Assembly: GCF_052072235.1 (NCBI RefSeq)
Contig: NZ_CM125436.1
Coordinates: 4,458,001 to 4,522,000 of the forward strand
Length of the DNA: 64,000 bases
Direction of reading: 5' to 3'
Source of the DNA: Brevibacillus_D fluminis_A
GTDB taxonomy: Bacteria > Bacillota > Bacilli > Brevibacillales > Brevibacillaceae
A program made the translations under genes and the position numbers. Under the pieces are notes generated by a model. It searched no databases, was not told the origin of the DNA, and saw only the letters and a program-made list of their open reading frames with translations. Shown piece after piece: positions 36,125 to 44,985 of this stretch. Positions within the stretch are counted from its first letter, which is position 1. The number at the start of each line of letters is the position of its first letter.

Positions 36125-38125
36125 TTAGTAAATGACTCGCGCCACTTCATAGACGAGCAACGCCACAACCCATGCCGCCACAAAGCTGTATACGACAGAC
36201 AGAAGCGTCCACTTCCACGAACCCGTTTCTTTTTTCATGATCACGACCGTGGACACGCACGGGGTATACAGCAGCAGGAAAAACAGAAAGGAAAGCGCCG
36301 CTGCCGGGGAAAACGCGCCTTGCAGCAAGGTCATCAGCGAATTGCCGCTGTCTCCCGCCATATACGCGATGCTCATCGTCGTGACGACGACCTCTTTCGC
36401 CAAAAACCCGGTGATCAGCGATACGCCTGCCTGCCAAGTCGCAAAACCCATCGGTGCGAACAGCGGCGCGATGCTTCCGCCGATGGCCGCGAGGAAGCTC
36501 TCATTCATCGGGGCGGCGCCATGCCAGGAGTAATTGCCGAGGAACCAGATCAGCACCGACATCCCGAAAATGATCGTCCCGGCTTTGCGCACAAATCCTT
36601 TGGCTTTGTCCCACGTGTGCAATAGCAAGCTTTTGACCATCGGCGCACGATACGGCGGCAATTCCATCAGGAACAGCCCTTCCTCGGCCTTGATGAATCG
36701 CTTCAGCAAAAATGCGGTAAACACGGCCATCAAAATCCCGGTCACATAGAGGATGAACACGATTTCCGCCTGATGATTGGTAAAAAACGCCGCCACAAAC
36801 AAGGAAAATACGGACAACCGCGCCGAGCAGGACATGAACGGCGCGATCAGCGCGGTGACCAGTCGTCCTTTCGGGTCTTCCAGCGTGCGCGTCGCCATGA
36901 TCGCCGGCACATTGCAGCCAAACCCGAGAATCAGCGGGATGAAGGCTTTTCCGTTCAAGCCGATCGCCAGCATGAACCGGTCCATCAAAATCGCAGCGCG
37001 CGCCATATAGCCGGAGTCCTCCAAAAAGGACAGGCAGAGAAACAGGATCGCGATCTGCGGCACAAACACGAGGACAGAGCCGACACCCGCCAATATTCCG
37101 TCGGTCACCAGCTTGCTGAACCACTCCGGGCTGTCCATCAGCGCAAGCGCCTGCTGCACCCATTCCGTCAGCGTGCCGCTGAAAAACGCATCCATCACAT
37201 CCGACAGCGTCGTCCCGATCCAGCTGAACGTCAGCTGGAACACCAGATACATGAAGCCGAGAAAGATCGGAATGCCCCAGATGCGGTGCAGAACCAGGCT
37301 GTCGATCCGGTCGCTCCATGTGCTGGTCACCTGTTTTTTTTGCTCCGTCACATCAGCCAGCACATGTTCGATCCACGTGTACCGCGCATTGCGGATCAAT
37401 TGGTCGGCCTGCCGGTATTCATCGCGGATTCGTTCCATATCCCGATATACAGCTTGCGTCACGCGCGACTGAATCATCTGCCCCACCGATTCGTTGCGCT
37501 CCAGCCACATCGCTGCGAGCCAACGCGGGTTAAGCGCTTGCCCCAGCTGAATGCCGCTGCAATGCGGAAGCAATCGGCCGATCGCCTCCTCCACCTCGGA
37601 AGGATAGACGAGCGCAAGCCCGCTTGCAGTCGCCCGGCGTTCCGCAAGCTGTCCCAGCAACCGCTCATGGCCGCTGCCTTTGCGCGCCACCATTGGAATG
37701 ACGGGGACGCCCAAACGGTCTGCAAGCTTGTTTTCATCGATCTGCAGCCCGCGCGAACGCGCCACATCCATCATATTGAGCACGACGATGCTGGGCAGGC
37801 CCATCTCCAAAAGCTGCAGCGAAAAGTACAAATTGCGCTCCAGATTGGAGGCATCGACGATATTGACGATCGTGTCCGGCGTTTCCAGCAGCAGATAGGA
37901 GATCGCCAACTTTTCCTCCAGCGATTGCGCAGATAAGCTGTAAATCCCCGGCAGATCGATCAGCACGCTCCCATCGAGCCCTTTGATCACGCCTTCTTTT
38001 TTCTCGACCGTGACACCCGGCCAGTTGCCCACTTGCTGCCGCGTGCCTGTCAGTACATTAAACAATGAGGTTTTTCCGGCATTGGGGTTGCCCGCCAATG
38101 CGATGATGGTTTTCACAACGACCAA
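36125..38125 (-). CDS. feoB: Ferrous iron transporter FeoB
   Basis: A 666-residue membrane GTPase for Fe(II) import. The G domain has G1 GNPNAGKTS, G3 DLPGIYSLS and G4 NMMD. The membrane part contains the Gate motifs (GFGCNVPAIMATRTLEDPKG; FLAKEVVVTTMSIAYMAG). It is expressed with feoA, which ends 15 bases upstream. Confidence 0.93.
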   Translation of the reverse strand: MVVVKTIIALAGNPNAGKTSLFNVLTGTRQQVGNWPGVTVEKKEGVIKGLDGSVLIDLPGIYSLSAQSLEEKLAISYLLLETPDTIVNIVDASNLERNLYFSLQLLEMGLPSIVVLNMMDVARSRGLQIDENKLADRLGVPVIPMVARKGSGHERLLGQLAERRATASGLALVYPSEVEEAIGRLLPHCSGIQLGQALNPRWLAAMWLERNESVGQMIQSRVTQAVYRDMERIRDEYRQADQLIRNARYTWIEHVLADVTEQKKQVTSTWSDRIDSLVLHRIWGIPIFLGFMYLVFQLTFSWIGTTLSDVMDAFFSGTLTEWVQQALALMDSPEWFSKLVTDGILAGVGSVLVFVPQIAILFLCLSFLEDSGYMARAAILMDRFMLAIGLNGKAFIPLILGFGCNVPAIMATRTLEDPKGRLVTALIAPFMSCSARLSVFSLFVAAFFTNHQAEIVFILYVTGILMAVFTAFLLKRFIKAEEGLFLMELPPYRAPMVKSLLLHTWDKAKGFVRKAGTIIFGMSVLIWFLGNYSWHGAAPMNESFLAAIGGSIAPLFAPMGFATWQAGVSLITGFLAKEVVVTTMSIAYMAGDSGNSLMTLLQGAFSPAAALSFLFFLLLYTPCVSTVVIMKKETGSWKWTLLSVVYSFVAAWVVALLVYEVARVIY

Positions 38126-38140
38126 CTTCTTCCATTGAAT

Positions 38141-38368
38141 CTAGGGTATTCTTTCGATTTCGATCCGACGCGCTTCCGACATCCGAAAGCTGATCAAATA
38201 GCCGCGCACCTGCACGACGAGCGGGTCGCCGAGCGGTGCCTTCCGCACCAGTTTCACTTCTGTTCCCGGCATCAGCCCGAGATCCATCATCCGTTTTCGC
38301 TGGGCGTCCGCCATGTCCAACGCGAGGATCCGTGCGCTTGCGCCGATGCTGCATTCACTTAACACCAT
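38141..38368 (-). CDS. feoA: FeoA, SH3-like partner of FeoB
   Basis: A 75-residue protein with the conserved MMDLGLMPGTEVKLVRKAPL and GDPLVVQVRGYLISFRMSEA. It is the first gene of the feo operon. A Fur-like box lies 31 bases upstream. Confidence 0.92.
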   Translation of the reverse strand: MVLSECSIGASARILALDMADAQRKRMMDLGLMPGTEVKLVRKAPLGDPLVVQVRGYLISFRMSEARRIEIERIP

Positions 38369-38398
38369 CTATGTCTCGCATCCTTAGCATTCATAAAT

Positions 38399-38417
38399 GA
38401 AAAGAATTATCATTATT
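38399..38417 (-). promoter_or_regulatory. Fur box of the feo operon
   Basis: The minus strand reads AATAATGATAATTCTTTTC, matching 15 of 19 positions of the Fur consensus GATAATGATAATCATTATC. Iron-dependent repression of feoAB is expected. The rest of 38418-38587 shows no gene. Confidence 0.65.
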
Positions 38418-38587
38418 ACTGTCTCCTATGATAATCGCTGAGGTTTTGAATTGTCTAGGCCGCACAAAAATTTCACTTCTTGATGACGTGAAAATCGGGA
38501 TCCGATTTGGATAGGATTGCCACAGACAGGAACAGGCAGGGGTTGTAAACATCCCGATAGTCCTCGACGGAAGCAGATTACCCGCAC

Positions 38588-38617
38588 AAAAAAGCCGCCA
38601 GGAATTTCCTGACGGCT
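38588..38617 (-). terminator. Terminator after the first saccharopine-dehydrogenase-like gene
   Basis: AGCCGTCAGG pairs with CCTGGCGGCT (one wobble) across five bases and is followed by six T on the minus strand. Confidence 0.8.
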
Positions 38618-38627
38618 CTGGTTTTGC

Positions 38628-39842
38628 TTACGCTTCAATCCGTTCATACACCGGCGTCGTCTTCTTGCTCACATACCATTTCATGCCACGCGATTCCAAA
38701 CGAGCGAGAAACGGGATCGGCTCGATCATTTCCGGGGGAATGCATCCCGTCTGGTTCAAAAGCCCTTCTGCCATCATGTCGATCGCGACAATCGGCGGCA
38801 CCCCGGTCTGGAATACGGTGGCCTGCGTGTTCATCCGCAAGTACACTTCATCATGATTGACCATCGAGTAGACGAACAGCTCCACCAATTCGCCATCCTT
38901 CATCCCTTTGACGACCGTGCCGATGCAGGAAAAGCCGTGGATTTTGCCTGCGAGGTCCTGCGGCTTCGGCATCGAGGTGACCACGACGTGGAGCGGGATC
39001 ACATCGGAGCCATCCACCTTGATCGGCTCGTCGCCATCCAGGCCGAGATAGCTCAGCACCTTCAGCGTGTTCACATAGTCGGGATGAAGCGCGTACATGA
39101 ATTCGACCAGCTCGCAGCCTTTGGCGCGGCCGATCGTCTCGCCCAACGTCGCGACCTCCTCATGTTCGACGCGGTAGCAGTCGAGCCAGCCGATCGGCTC
39201 GGGAAACTCATACTCGTCCTGGCGCGTGAACGGCTTGGCATCGAACTGCATCCCTTCTTCCTTGCTCCAGTAATTCGGTTTGGCCAGGCATTCCTTGATC
39301 GCTGTCTGCGGGCTGAAATAGGCGCAAAAGCCTTCGTAGTCGACCACGGATTTGTCCCCGTCCAGCACGGTGATGCTTTTCACCGTGTCCAGCTGGTCGA
39401 CGGCATAGCGGGCCGCAATGTTGGTGAAGCCCGGATCGCAGCCCAGTCCCATGATGCCGAGAATGCCCGCTTCCTTGAACCTGCCGTCCCATTCCAGCTG
39501 TTTCAACAGCCATGTCGGCGAATCGGCTGCCATATCGATATAGTTGGTTTTGGTCCGGATGCACGCTTCCATCACCGTGAAGTTGTATTGCGGGATGCCT
39601 GCGTGTACCAACACGTCGATGTCCCCAAGAATCGCAGCCACGCTATCGGTATCGCTCGCGTCCACTCGCGCCGCCACGATGTCGGCGGTTGTTTTTCCCC
39701 GCAGCTTTTGGGCCAAATGCTCGGCTGCCTGCGGCGAAATGTCAGCCACCACCAGTTTTTTCACATAAGTCGTTTTGATCGCTTCCATCGCAGCCACGTG
39801 CCCGACTGCGCCTGCTCCCACAATGGCGATATTCATCTGCAA
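38628..39842 (-). CDS. Saccharopine dehydrogenase-family oxidoreductase, paralog 1
   Basis: A 404-residue NAD(P)-dependent enzyme. The Rossmann motif is IAIVGAGAVGHVAAM; GLGCDPGFTNIAARYAVDQL near residue 140 and CIPPEMIEP near the end are shared with its neighbour. The family includes saccharopine, carboxynorspermidine and lysine 6-dehydrogenases; an amine or amino-acid substrate is likely. The TTG at 39842 has AGGGGG nine bases upstream; ATG 39836 is the alternative. It follows the polyamine-type binding protein by 21 bases. Confidence 0.8.
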   Translation of the reverse strand: MQMNIAIVGAGAVGHVAAMEAIKTTYVKKLVVADISPQAAEHLAQKLRGKTTADIVAARVDASDTDSVAAILGDIDVLVHAGIPQYNFTVMEACIRTKTNYIDMAADSPTWLLKQLEWDGRFKEAGILGIMGLGCDPGFTNIAARYAVDQLDTVKSITVLDGDKSVVDYEGFCAYFSPQTAIKECLAKPNYWSKEEGMQFDAKPFTRQDEYEFPEPIGWLDCYRVEHEEVATLGETIGRAKGCELVEFMYALHPDYVNTLKVLSYLGLDGDEPIKVDGSDVIPLHVVVTSMPKPQDLAGKIHGFSCIGTVVKGMKDGELVELFVYSMVNHDEVYLRMNTQATVFQTGVPPIVAIDMMAEGLLNQTGCIPPEMIEPIPFLARLESRGMKWYVSKKTTPVYERIEA

Positions 39843-39863
39843 GAGTGTGTCCCCCTTCGATTT

Positions 39864-40958
39864 TTATTGCTTGAATTGCGACCAGATTCTATCCAGTTCG
39901 GTGGTTGCATCACCGACATCGATAAAATACTCGCCCTTCTTCATATCCTCTTCCGGCGGATAAACGGCCGGATCATTTTTGATCGAATCATCGGTCAATT
40001 CAAGGCCTGCCGAATTGGGCAACATGTACGGAAACGCTTTTGTCAGCTCCACGCTGTTTTTGCCTTCCAGCATGAAATTGATGAACGCCTCCGCATTTTG
40101 CTTGTGCGGCGCCCCTTTTGGAATCACCAGGTTGTCGATCCACAGCTGCATGCCTTCCTTCGGATTGACCGTGACGATCGACGGGTTGTCTTTGCGGGCC
40201 AGCGCCGCCTCGGCTCCCCAGACGATCCCCGCCTTCACCTCGCCGTTGATCAGCATGTTTTTGGGACTGTCGCTGTCAAACGCCTTGATGTTCGGCTTGA
40301 GCGCAAGCAAAAAGTCGAGCGATTTTTTCAAGACTGCAGGGTCCGTATCGTTCATCGATTTCCCCTGCATTTTGTTGGCGATGCCGATCAGTGTCCGCTG
40401 GTCATCCAAAACGACCAGATTGTTGACGAACTCCGGGTCCCACAGATCCGCATAGCCTGTAATCGGCTTTTTCACCGTGTCCTTGTTGTAGGCGATGATC
40501 ACGTTGCCAGCCATGTACGGAATCGAGTATTTGTTACCGGGATCGAACGCCTGATCCAAAAACGCGGGGATCAAGTTTTTGAAATTCGGAATGTTCGCCT
40601 TGTCAATCTCTTCAAGCATCCCCTGCTTACGCAAAATATCCACCGTGTAATCGCTCACCACGATCAAGTCGTAATTGCCCAAGCCGCCGGCAGAAAGCTT
40701 GGCCAACACCTCTTCATTGGACGAAAACGTGCTGAATTTGACTTTAATGCCTGTTTCTTGCTCAAAATTTTTCAGCATCGTCTCCGGCGTGAAATCCGAC
40801 CAGTTGGAGAACACAACCTCGCCGCCCGCCTTTTGCCCATTCGTGGCAGCCGGCGTCTGGCTGCATGCGGCCAGCAGCAAGAGGGACAGCCCCACTGTCA
40901 GGGCGGCCCACAAGCGATGCTGCCGTTTCGATTCATGCGAACGTATCCTAACCCCCAT
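39864..40958 (-). CDS. PotD-like extracellular solute-binding lipoprotein
   Basis: A 364-residue lipoprotein: signal peptide then lipobox LLAACS. The mature domain is spermidine/putrescine-binding type (VVFSNWSDFTPETMLKNFEQ; YDLIVVSDYTVDILRKQGML; ALARKDNPSIVTVNPKEGMQ). No PotA, PotB or PotC genes are in the window, so it is an orphan that must borrow another transporter or act as a sensor. It lies in one operon between two dehydrogenase paralogs. Confidence 0.88.
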   Translation of the reverse strand: MGVRIRSHESKRQHRLWAALTVGLSLLLLAACSQTPAATNGQKAGGEVVFSNWSDFTPETMLKNFEQETGIKVKFSTFSSNEEVLAKLSAGGLGNYDLIVVSDYTVDILRKQGMLEEIDKANIPNFKNLIPAFLDQAFDPGNKYSIPYMAGNVIIAYNKDTVKKPITGYADLWDPEFVNNLVVLDDQRTLIGIANKMQGKSMNDTDPAVLKKSLDFLLALKPNIKAFDSDSPKNMLINGEVKAGIVWGAEAALARKDNPSIVTVNPKEGMQLWIDNLVIPKGAPHKQNAEAFINFMLEGKNSVELTKAFPYMLPNSAGLELTDDSIKNDPAVYPPEEDMKKGEYFIDVGDATTELDRIWSQFKQ

Positions 40959-41050
40959 CGTTACCCTCCTCGTCTCATGCGGAAAGTACCGGTTTCTCTC
41001 TCTTTATTTCTTCTCTGCGGGTTTCTTCGCGATCTATGTTTCAAGCCAGC

Positions 41051-42250
41051 TTACACAAGTGGACTTGTTTTCATCGTTACGTCCCATCTCATTCCTCTCG
41101 CTCGCAATCGTTCCAGGAATGGAACGGGATCGATCATCTCCGGCGGAATGCAGCCCGTGCGAGTCAAAAGCCCTTCGGCCATCATGTCCACGGCTACGAT
41201 CGGCGGAACGCCGGTTTGCCAGACGGTCGCCTGTGAGCCGTGCTCGGCATACACCTCATCGTGGCTGATCAGGGAGTAGACGAACATCTCCACCGCCCGA
41301 TCGCCCTTTGTGCCATGCACGAGGGTGCCGATGCAGGAGTGTCCGTGAATTTTCCCAGCCAAATCCGCAGGCTTGGGCATTGCGCGCACGACGAGATCAA
41401 GCGGCACCACCGATTGTCCGCCTGCCTCCACCGGCTCTTCGCTGGCCAAGCCGAGCTTTTGGATCACGCGCAGCATCGTGACGAACTCCTCGGACAGCGC
41501 GTACTTGAAATCGACATACTCGCAGCCTTTGCCGATCGACGTGCCGAGCGTGGCGACTTCCTCATGCTCGACATTGTAGCAATCGAGCCAGCCGACCGGC
41601 TCCGGAAACTGGATGCGCTCCTTGTTGGAAAGCGGCTCCCAATCGAAGCATTCGCCTGTTTGCGGCGTCCAGTAGTTCGGATTGCCGAGACACTCCTTGA
41701 TCGCCGTCGCCGGACTGAAATAGGCGCAATACCCGTCGAAATCGACCGTCGATTTGTCCCCATCCAGCACGCTGATGCGTGTGACGCGGTCCATCTGGTC
41801 GGCGGCATAACGCGCCGCGATGTTGGTAAAGCCAGGATCGCAGCCCATCCCCATGATGCCGAGGATGCCTGCCTGTTTGAATCGTTCATCCCATGCCAAT
41901 TGCTCCAGCTGGTAGCCGGAACCGGGGCCGTCTGCGGCCAAATCAATATAAGACGTCCCTGTCTCAAGGCACGCCTGCATCACTTGAAAATTATATTCAG
42001 GCAGACCCGCATAAACGCATACGTCCGCCGCGCCGAGAATCGCCGCCACGCTTGCGGCATCGCTCGCATCTGCTTTTACGACCTCAATCGTCGCCTTCGT
42101 TTGTTCGCGCAGCTGTTCTGCCAATCGCTCGGCAGCTGCCGGAAAAAGATCCGCCAAAACAAGATGGGTTACATACTCACGCTTGGCTGCTTCCCTCGCG
42201 CAAACTTGACCGACTCCGCCAATACCTAAAATGACCATCGCAAAACTCAG
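41051..42250 (-). CDS. Saccharopine dehydrogenase-family oxidoreductase, paralog 2
   Basis: About 400 residues, clearly duplicated from paralog 1 (GMGCDPGFTNIAARYAADQM; WLDCYNVEHEEVATLGTSIG; TGVPPIVAVDMMAEGLLTRT). The Rossmann segment is VILGIGGVGQVCARE. The start is unusual: an AGGAGG site lies eight bases before a CTG at 42250, and starting there aligns exactly with the first residue of paralog 1. The first in-frame ATG (42238) has no well-placed site, and a TTG at 42295 has none either. Confidence 0.8.
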   Translation of the reverse strand: MSFAMVILGIGGVGQVCAREAAKREYVTHLVLADLFPAAAERLAEQLREQTKATIEVVKADASDAASVAAILGAADVCVYAGLPEYNFQVMQACLETGTSYIDLAADGPGSGYQLEQLAWDERFKQAGILGIMGMGCDPGFTNIAARYAADQMDRVTRISVLDGDKSTVDFDGYCAYFSPATAIKECLGNPNYWTPQTGECFDWEPLSNKERIQFPEPVGWLDCYNVEHEEVATLGTSIGKGCEYVDFKYALSEEFVTMLRVIQKLGLASEEPVEAGGQSVVPLDLVVRAMPKPADLAGKIHGHSCIGTLVHGTKGDRAVEMFVYSLISHDEVYAEHGSQATVWQTGVPPIVAVDMMAEGLLTRTGCIPPEMIDPVPFLERLRARGMRWDVTMKTSPLV

Positions 42251-42497
42251 ATCGTCGTCCTCCTCCACTGGAATATTGTTTTTGCTTGCTTCCAACCGTG
42301 CATCCTGCTACTGCTGCTTCCCGAATCCGTTTCAATTGAGATTCCACTTCCCTTCGCATTTTTGGCGGGTCGCCCTGCCCGGCTATGCCGCGCTCGCGCC
42401 CATATAAAGCCGTAGCAACTTCTGTACCAGCTTCACAAACGGTGATGATGCCTTTTATTGGAGCATCTCCATTCTCATTTACAATAATTGGAATCAT
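42177..42497 (-). CDS. Possible small gene upstream of paralog 2, unknown function
   Basis: A 106-codon frame starting MIPIIVNENGDAPIKGIITV behind CGGGG, overlapping the first 74 bases of the dehydrogenase gene in another frame. No family is recognised. The first 80 codons read plausibly; the part that overlaps is Ser/Arg-rich and looks like shadow sequence. It may be a leader peptide or only chance. Apart from this, 42251-42729 holds no clear gene. Confidence 0.25.
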   Translation of the reverse strand: MIPIIVNENGDAPIKGIITVCEAGTEVATALYGRERGIAGQGDPPKMRREVESQLKRIREAAVAGCTVGSKQKQYSSGGGRRSEFCDGHFRYWRSRSSLREGSSQA

Positions 42498-42729
42498 TGA
42501 ATTCCCCGGTTTCCATTGAAAGCGCTCGCTTCTCAAAAGAGAGAGGCACATTCTTGTAATTGGGAAGCAGAACAGCAAAAAATTGCCATGAATGTGCGAG
42601 AATCGGCAAGTTCGCAATTGAAAAGAAACCAATTGCTGCGATTTTGGGCTAGAATAGGAAAAGTGAACTGATGAATCACGCATATGTGGTCGCAATCATG
42701 CTGCGGCCTTGCAAGGGAGGAACACGGAT

Positions 42730-44223
42730 TTGAGCATGCAAAATATGCAAAGCGATGCAAAGAATACAGGGGGGACGTTTGGAAGCAAAGGGAATCTGTT
42801 CGTCGTCATGGTGATGATTCTCGGCGTGTTTGTCGCCATTCTCAACGAAACGCTCCTCAATGTGGCGTTATCCAAAATCATGGGGGACATCGGCATTTCT
42901 CCCAGCACGGCACAGTGGCTGTCGACCGGTTATTTGCTGGTGATCGGCGTGCTGATTCCCGTCACCGCCTTTTTGATCCAGCGGTTCACGACGAGAGGCT
43001 TGTTCCTCTCTGCGATGGGCTTGTTTACGATCGGAACGTTCGTCGCCGCAATCTCTCCCAACTTCGGCATGCTCCTGCTCGGCAGAACGCTGCAAGCTTC
43101 GGGGACCGGGCTGCTCTTCCCGCTTTTGACCAACGTGGTGTTCGCGACAGTGGCGCTCGAAAAACGCGGTCAAGCGATGGGGACGATCGGGATCGTCATT
43201 ACTTTCGCACCCGCGATCGGACCAACCTTGTCGGGTATCATCGTGGAGCATTACAGCTGGCGCGTGTTGTTTTACAGCATCCTGCCCATCGCGCTGTTCG
43301 TCATGGCCATCGCCTATGCCAAGCTGAAAAATGTGACGGAAACGTCGCGGCCGCAAGTTGATCTGCCTTCGCTTCTGCTCTCGACGCTCGGCTTCGGCGG
43401 AATCGTCTACGGGTTCAGCAGCGCGGGCGATCCGCAGGGCGGCTGGGGGAGCAGCAGCGTTCTGTTGCCGATCGCGGTCGGGGCCGTGTCGCTTGGATTG
43501 TTCATTTGGAGACAGCTTGCGATCCCGCAGCCATTGCTCGATTTGCGGACATTTACCTACCGGATCTTCCGCATGTCCACATTGATCATGATCATCGTCA
43601 TGATGGCGATGTTCTCTGCCATGATGCTTCTGCCGATCTTTTTGCAAAACGCGCTTGGCTACACCCCGCTGGAAGCTGGTCTGATCATGCTCCCCGGCGG
43701 AATCGTAATGGGCATCATGTCGCCGATCACCGGACGGCTGTTTGACAAGTTCGGCGCCAGATGGCTTGCCGTCGTCGGGCTTGCGCTGATCGCCAACACG
43801 CTGTGGCAATTTGCCTCCATTACGCTTGCCACCTCGTACATCACGATCATGGTCTGGAATACGCTTTTGATGCTCGGCATCTCGATGCTGATGATGCCTG
43901 TCATGACCAACGCGTTGAATGAACTGCCTCCGCCGCTGTATCCGCACGGCACGGCGATCATCAGTACGCTCCAGCAGGTGGCGGGAGCCGTCGGGACTGC
44001 GCTTTTGGTCACCGTCATGACGACCGGCCAGAAGCAGTACCTGCAGCATCCGCAAGGCGGCGGCGAGGGTGCTCCCGTCGAGGTGCTCGCCTTGATTTCC
44101 GGGATGAAAAGCGCATTTCTGCTTGCCTTCGGACTGGTGGTTGCAGGACTGATCATCTCGTTTTTCCTGAGACGAGCGATGCCGCAGCAGCCGAAAGCGG
44201 AACCGACAGCGGAATCCGCCTAG
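42730..44223 (+). CDS. DHA2-family MFS drug exporter (EmrB/QacA type)
   Basis: A 497-residue transporter with fourteen predicted helices. ILNETLLNVALSKIMGDIGI is the DHA2 motif D1 (NxTxxNVALP-like) and GRTLQASGTGLLFPL the motif C region. The TTG at 42730 follows GGGAGG by nine bases; ATG 42736 is possible. Probable substrates are lipophilic drugs or metabolites. No regulator is adjacent. Confidence 0.9.
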   Translation: MSMQNMQSDAKNTGGTFGSKGNLFVVMVMILGVFVAILNETLLNVALSKIMGDIGISPSTAQWLSTGYLLVIGVLIPVTAFLIQRFTTRGLFLSAMGLFTIGTFVAAISPNFGMLLLGRTLQASGTGLLFPLLTNVVFATVALEKRGQAMGTIGIVITFAPAIGPTLSGIIVEHYSWRVLFYSILPIALFVMAIAYAKLKNVTETSRPQVDLPSLLLSTLGFGGIVYGFSSAGDPQGGWGSSSVLLPIAVGAVSLGLFIWRQLAIPQPLLDLRTFTYRIFRMSTLIMIIVMMAMFSAMMLLPIFLQNALGYTPLEAGLIMLPGGIVMGIMSPITGRLFDKFGARWLAVVGLALIANTLWQFASITLATSYITIMVWNTLLMLGISMLMMPVMTNALNELPPPLYPHGTAIISTLQQVAGAVGTALLVTVMTTGQKQYLQHPQGGGEGAPVEVLALISGMKSAFLLAFGLVVAGLIISFFLRRAMPQQPKAEPTAESA

Positions 44224-44232
44224 GCGCAATGC

Positions 44233-44273
44233 AAAAAAACAGGCGATCTGAGCCAATCGGATCGCCTGTTTTG
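44233..44273. terminator. Bidirectional terminator between the MFS and DUF3298 genes
   Basis: AACAGGCGAT (44238-44247) pairs with ATCGCCTGTT (44261-44270); A and T runs flank both sides. The two genes converge here. Confidence 0.8.
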
Positions 44274-44293
44274 CTATGTTCTGACACGCTGAA

Positions 44294-44917
44294 TCAGGAA
44301 ATATCGGCAGCGAGAATCGAGATCGGGCTTGTGTCGGGAGCCATATCCGTCAGGTCATACACCGAGATCGGGAACATCGGGAATCCGACATAGCCGGGAC
44401 TGATCGTATACGGCGGGAAATAAATGACGACCGACTTATCCGCCAAATAGTAATCTTGATTGGGGCCGATACCTTGAAACGGGCCGAGCAGCGGAATATT
44501 GCGCTTTTGGATCTGCGCTGCGACATTGGCGGAAATCACCTGGACATAGTTGCTGCCAGGCGTGAACAAGTCGCTTAACGCATATTGCTTGCCGGTGTTC
44601 ACATGGAAGGTGAGCGATCTCATCAGCGTCACGCCGTGCGCCATATGGGGAGAAATCGCATAGTTGGTCAACGTCAGGCTCAAGAGACCCCGTTCATTCG
44701 TTTTGATTTCGTAATGCCCGATCATCTCAGGCTGCCTGGATGTCTGGTATCGGGCCTGCGCATGAATCAATTCTCTGGTTGCGCGCAAAATGTGCTCGTT
44801 GATCCGCTCCTGCACGCGTCGATTGGCAAGCCCGGTCACCTGCGGATAGTACACGGTTGTTCCCGGCGGCGAGGTGATGGACTTGGTTTGGATTCCTGTC
44901 GGCAATTGAAACGGCAT
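44294..44917 (-). CDS. DUF3298/DUF4163 (RsiV-like) domain protein
   Basis: A 207-residue protein. YYPQVTGLANRRVQERINEH is typical of DUF4163, and the later DLFTPGSNYVQVISANVAAQ to YYLADKSVVIYFPPYTISPG of DUF3298. The same pair forms the extracellular part of RsiV, but no membrane helix or signal peptide is seen here, so it may be cytoplasmic or associated with the spore. Function unknown. Confidence 0.8.
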   Translation of the reverse strand: MPFQLPTGIQTKSITSPPGTTVYYPQVTGLANRRVQERINEHILRATRELIHAQARYQTSRQPEMIGHYEIKTNERGLLSLTLTNYAISPHMAHGVTLMRSLTFHVNTGKQYALSDLFTPGSNYVQVISANVAAQIQKRNIPLLGPFQGIGPNQDYYLADKSVVIYFPPYTISPGYVGFPMFPISVYDLTDMAPDTSPISILAADIS

Positions 44918-44985
44918 AATCGTACATTCAATCCTTTCCTAGGCATGATACAGTAGCCTATTCGCCGGATTGCGGTTTGGTTAGC

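Noticed and set aside
38853..41279. 808-codon plus-strand open frame
   Set aside because: Runs antisense through two dehydrogenase genes and the binding protein; composition is of the shadow type.
42574..42588. TGGCA-TTGCT pair resembling a sigma-54 promoter on the minus strand
   Set aside because: GG and GC are nine instead of ten bases apart, a spacing sigma-54 does not tolerate.
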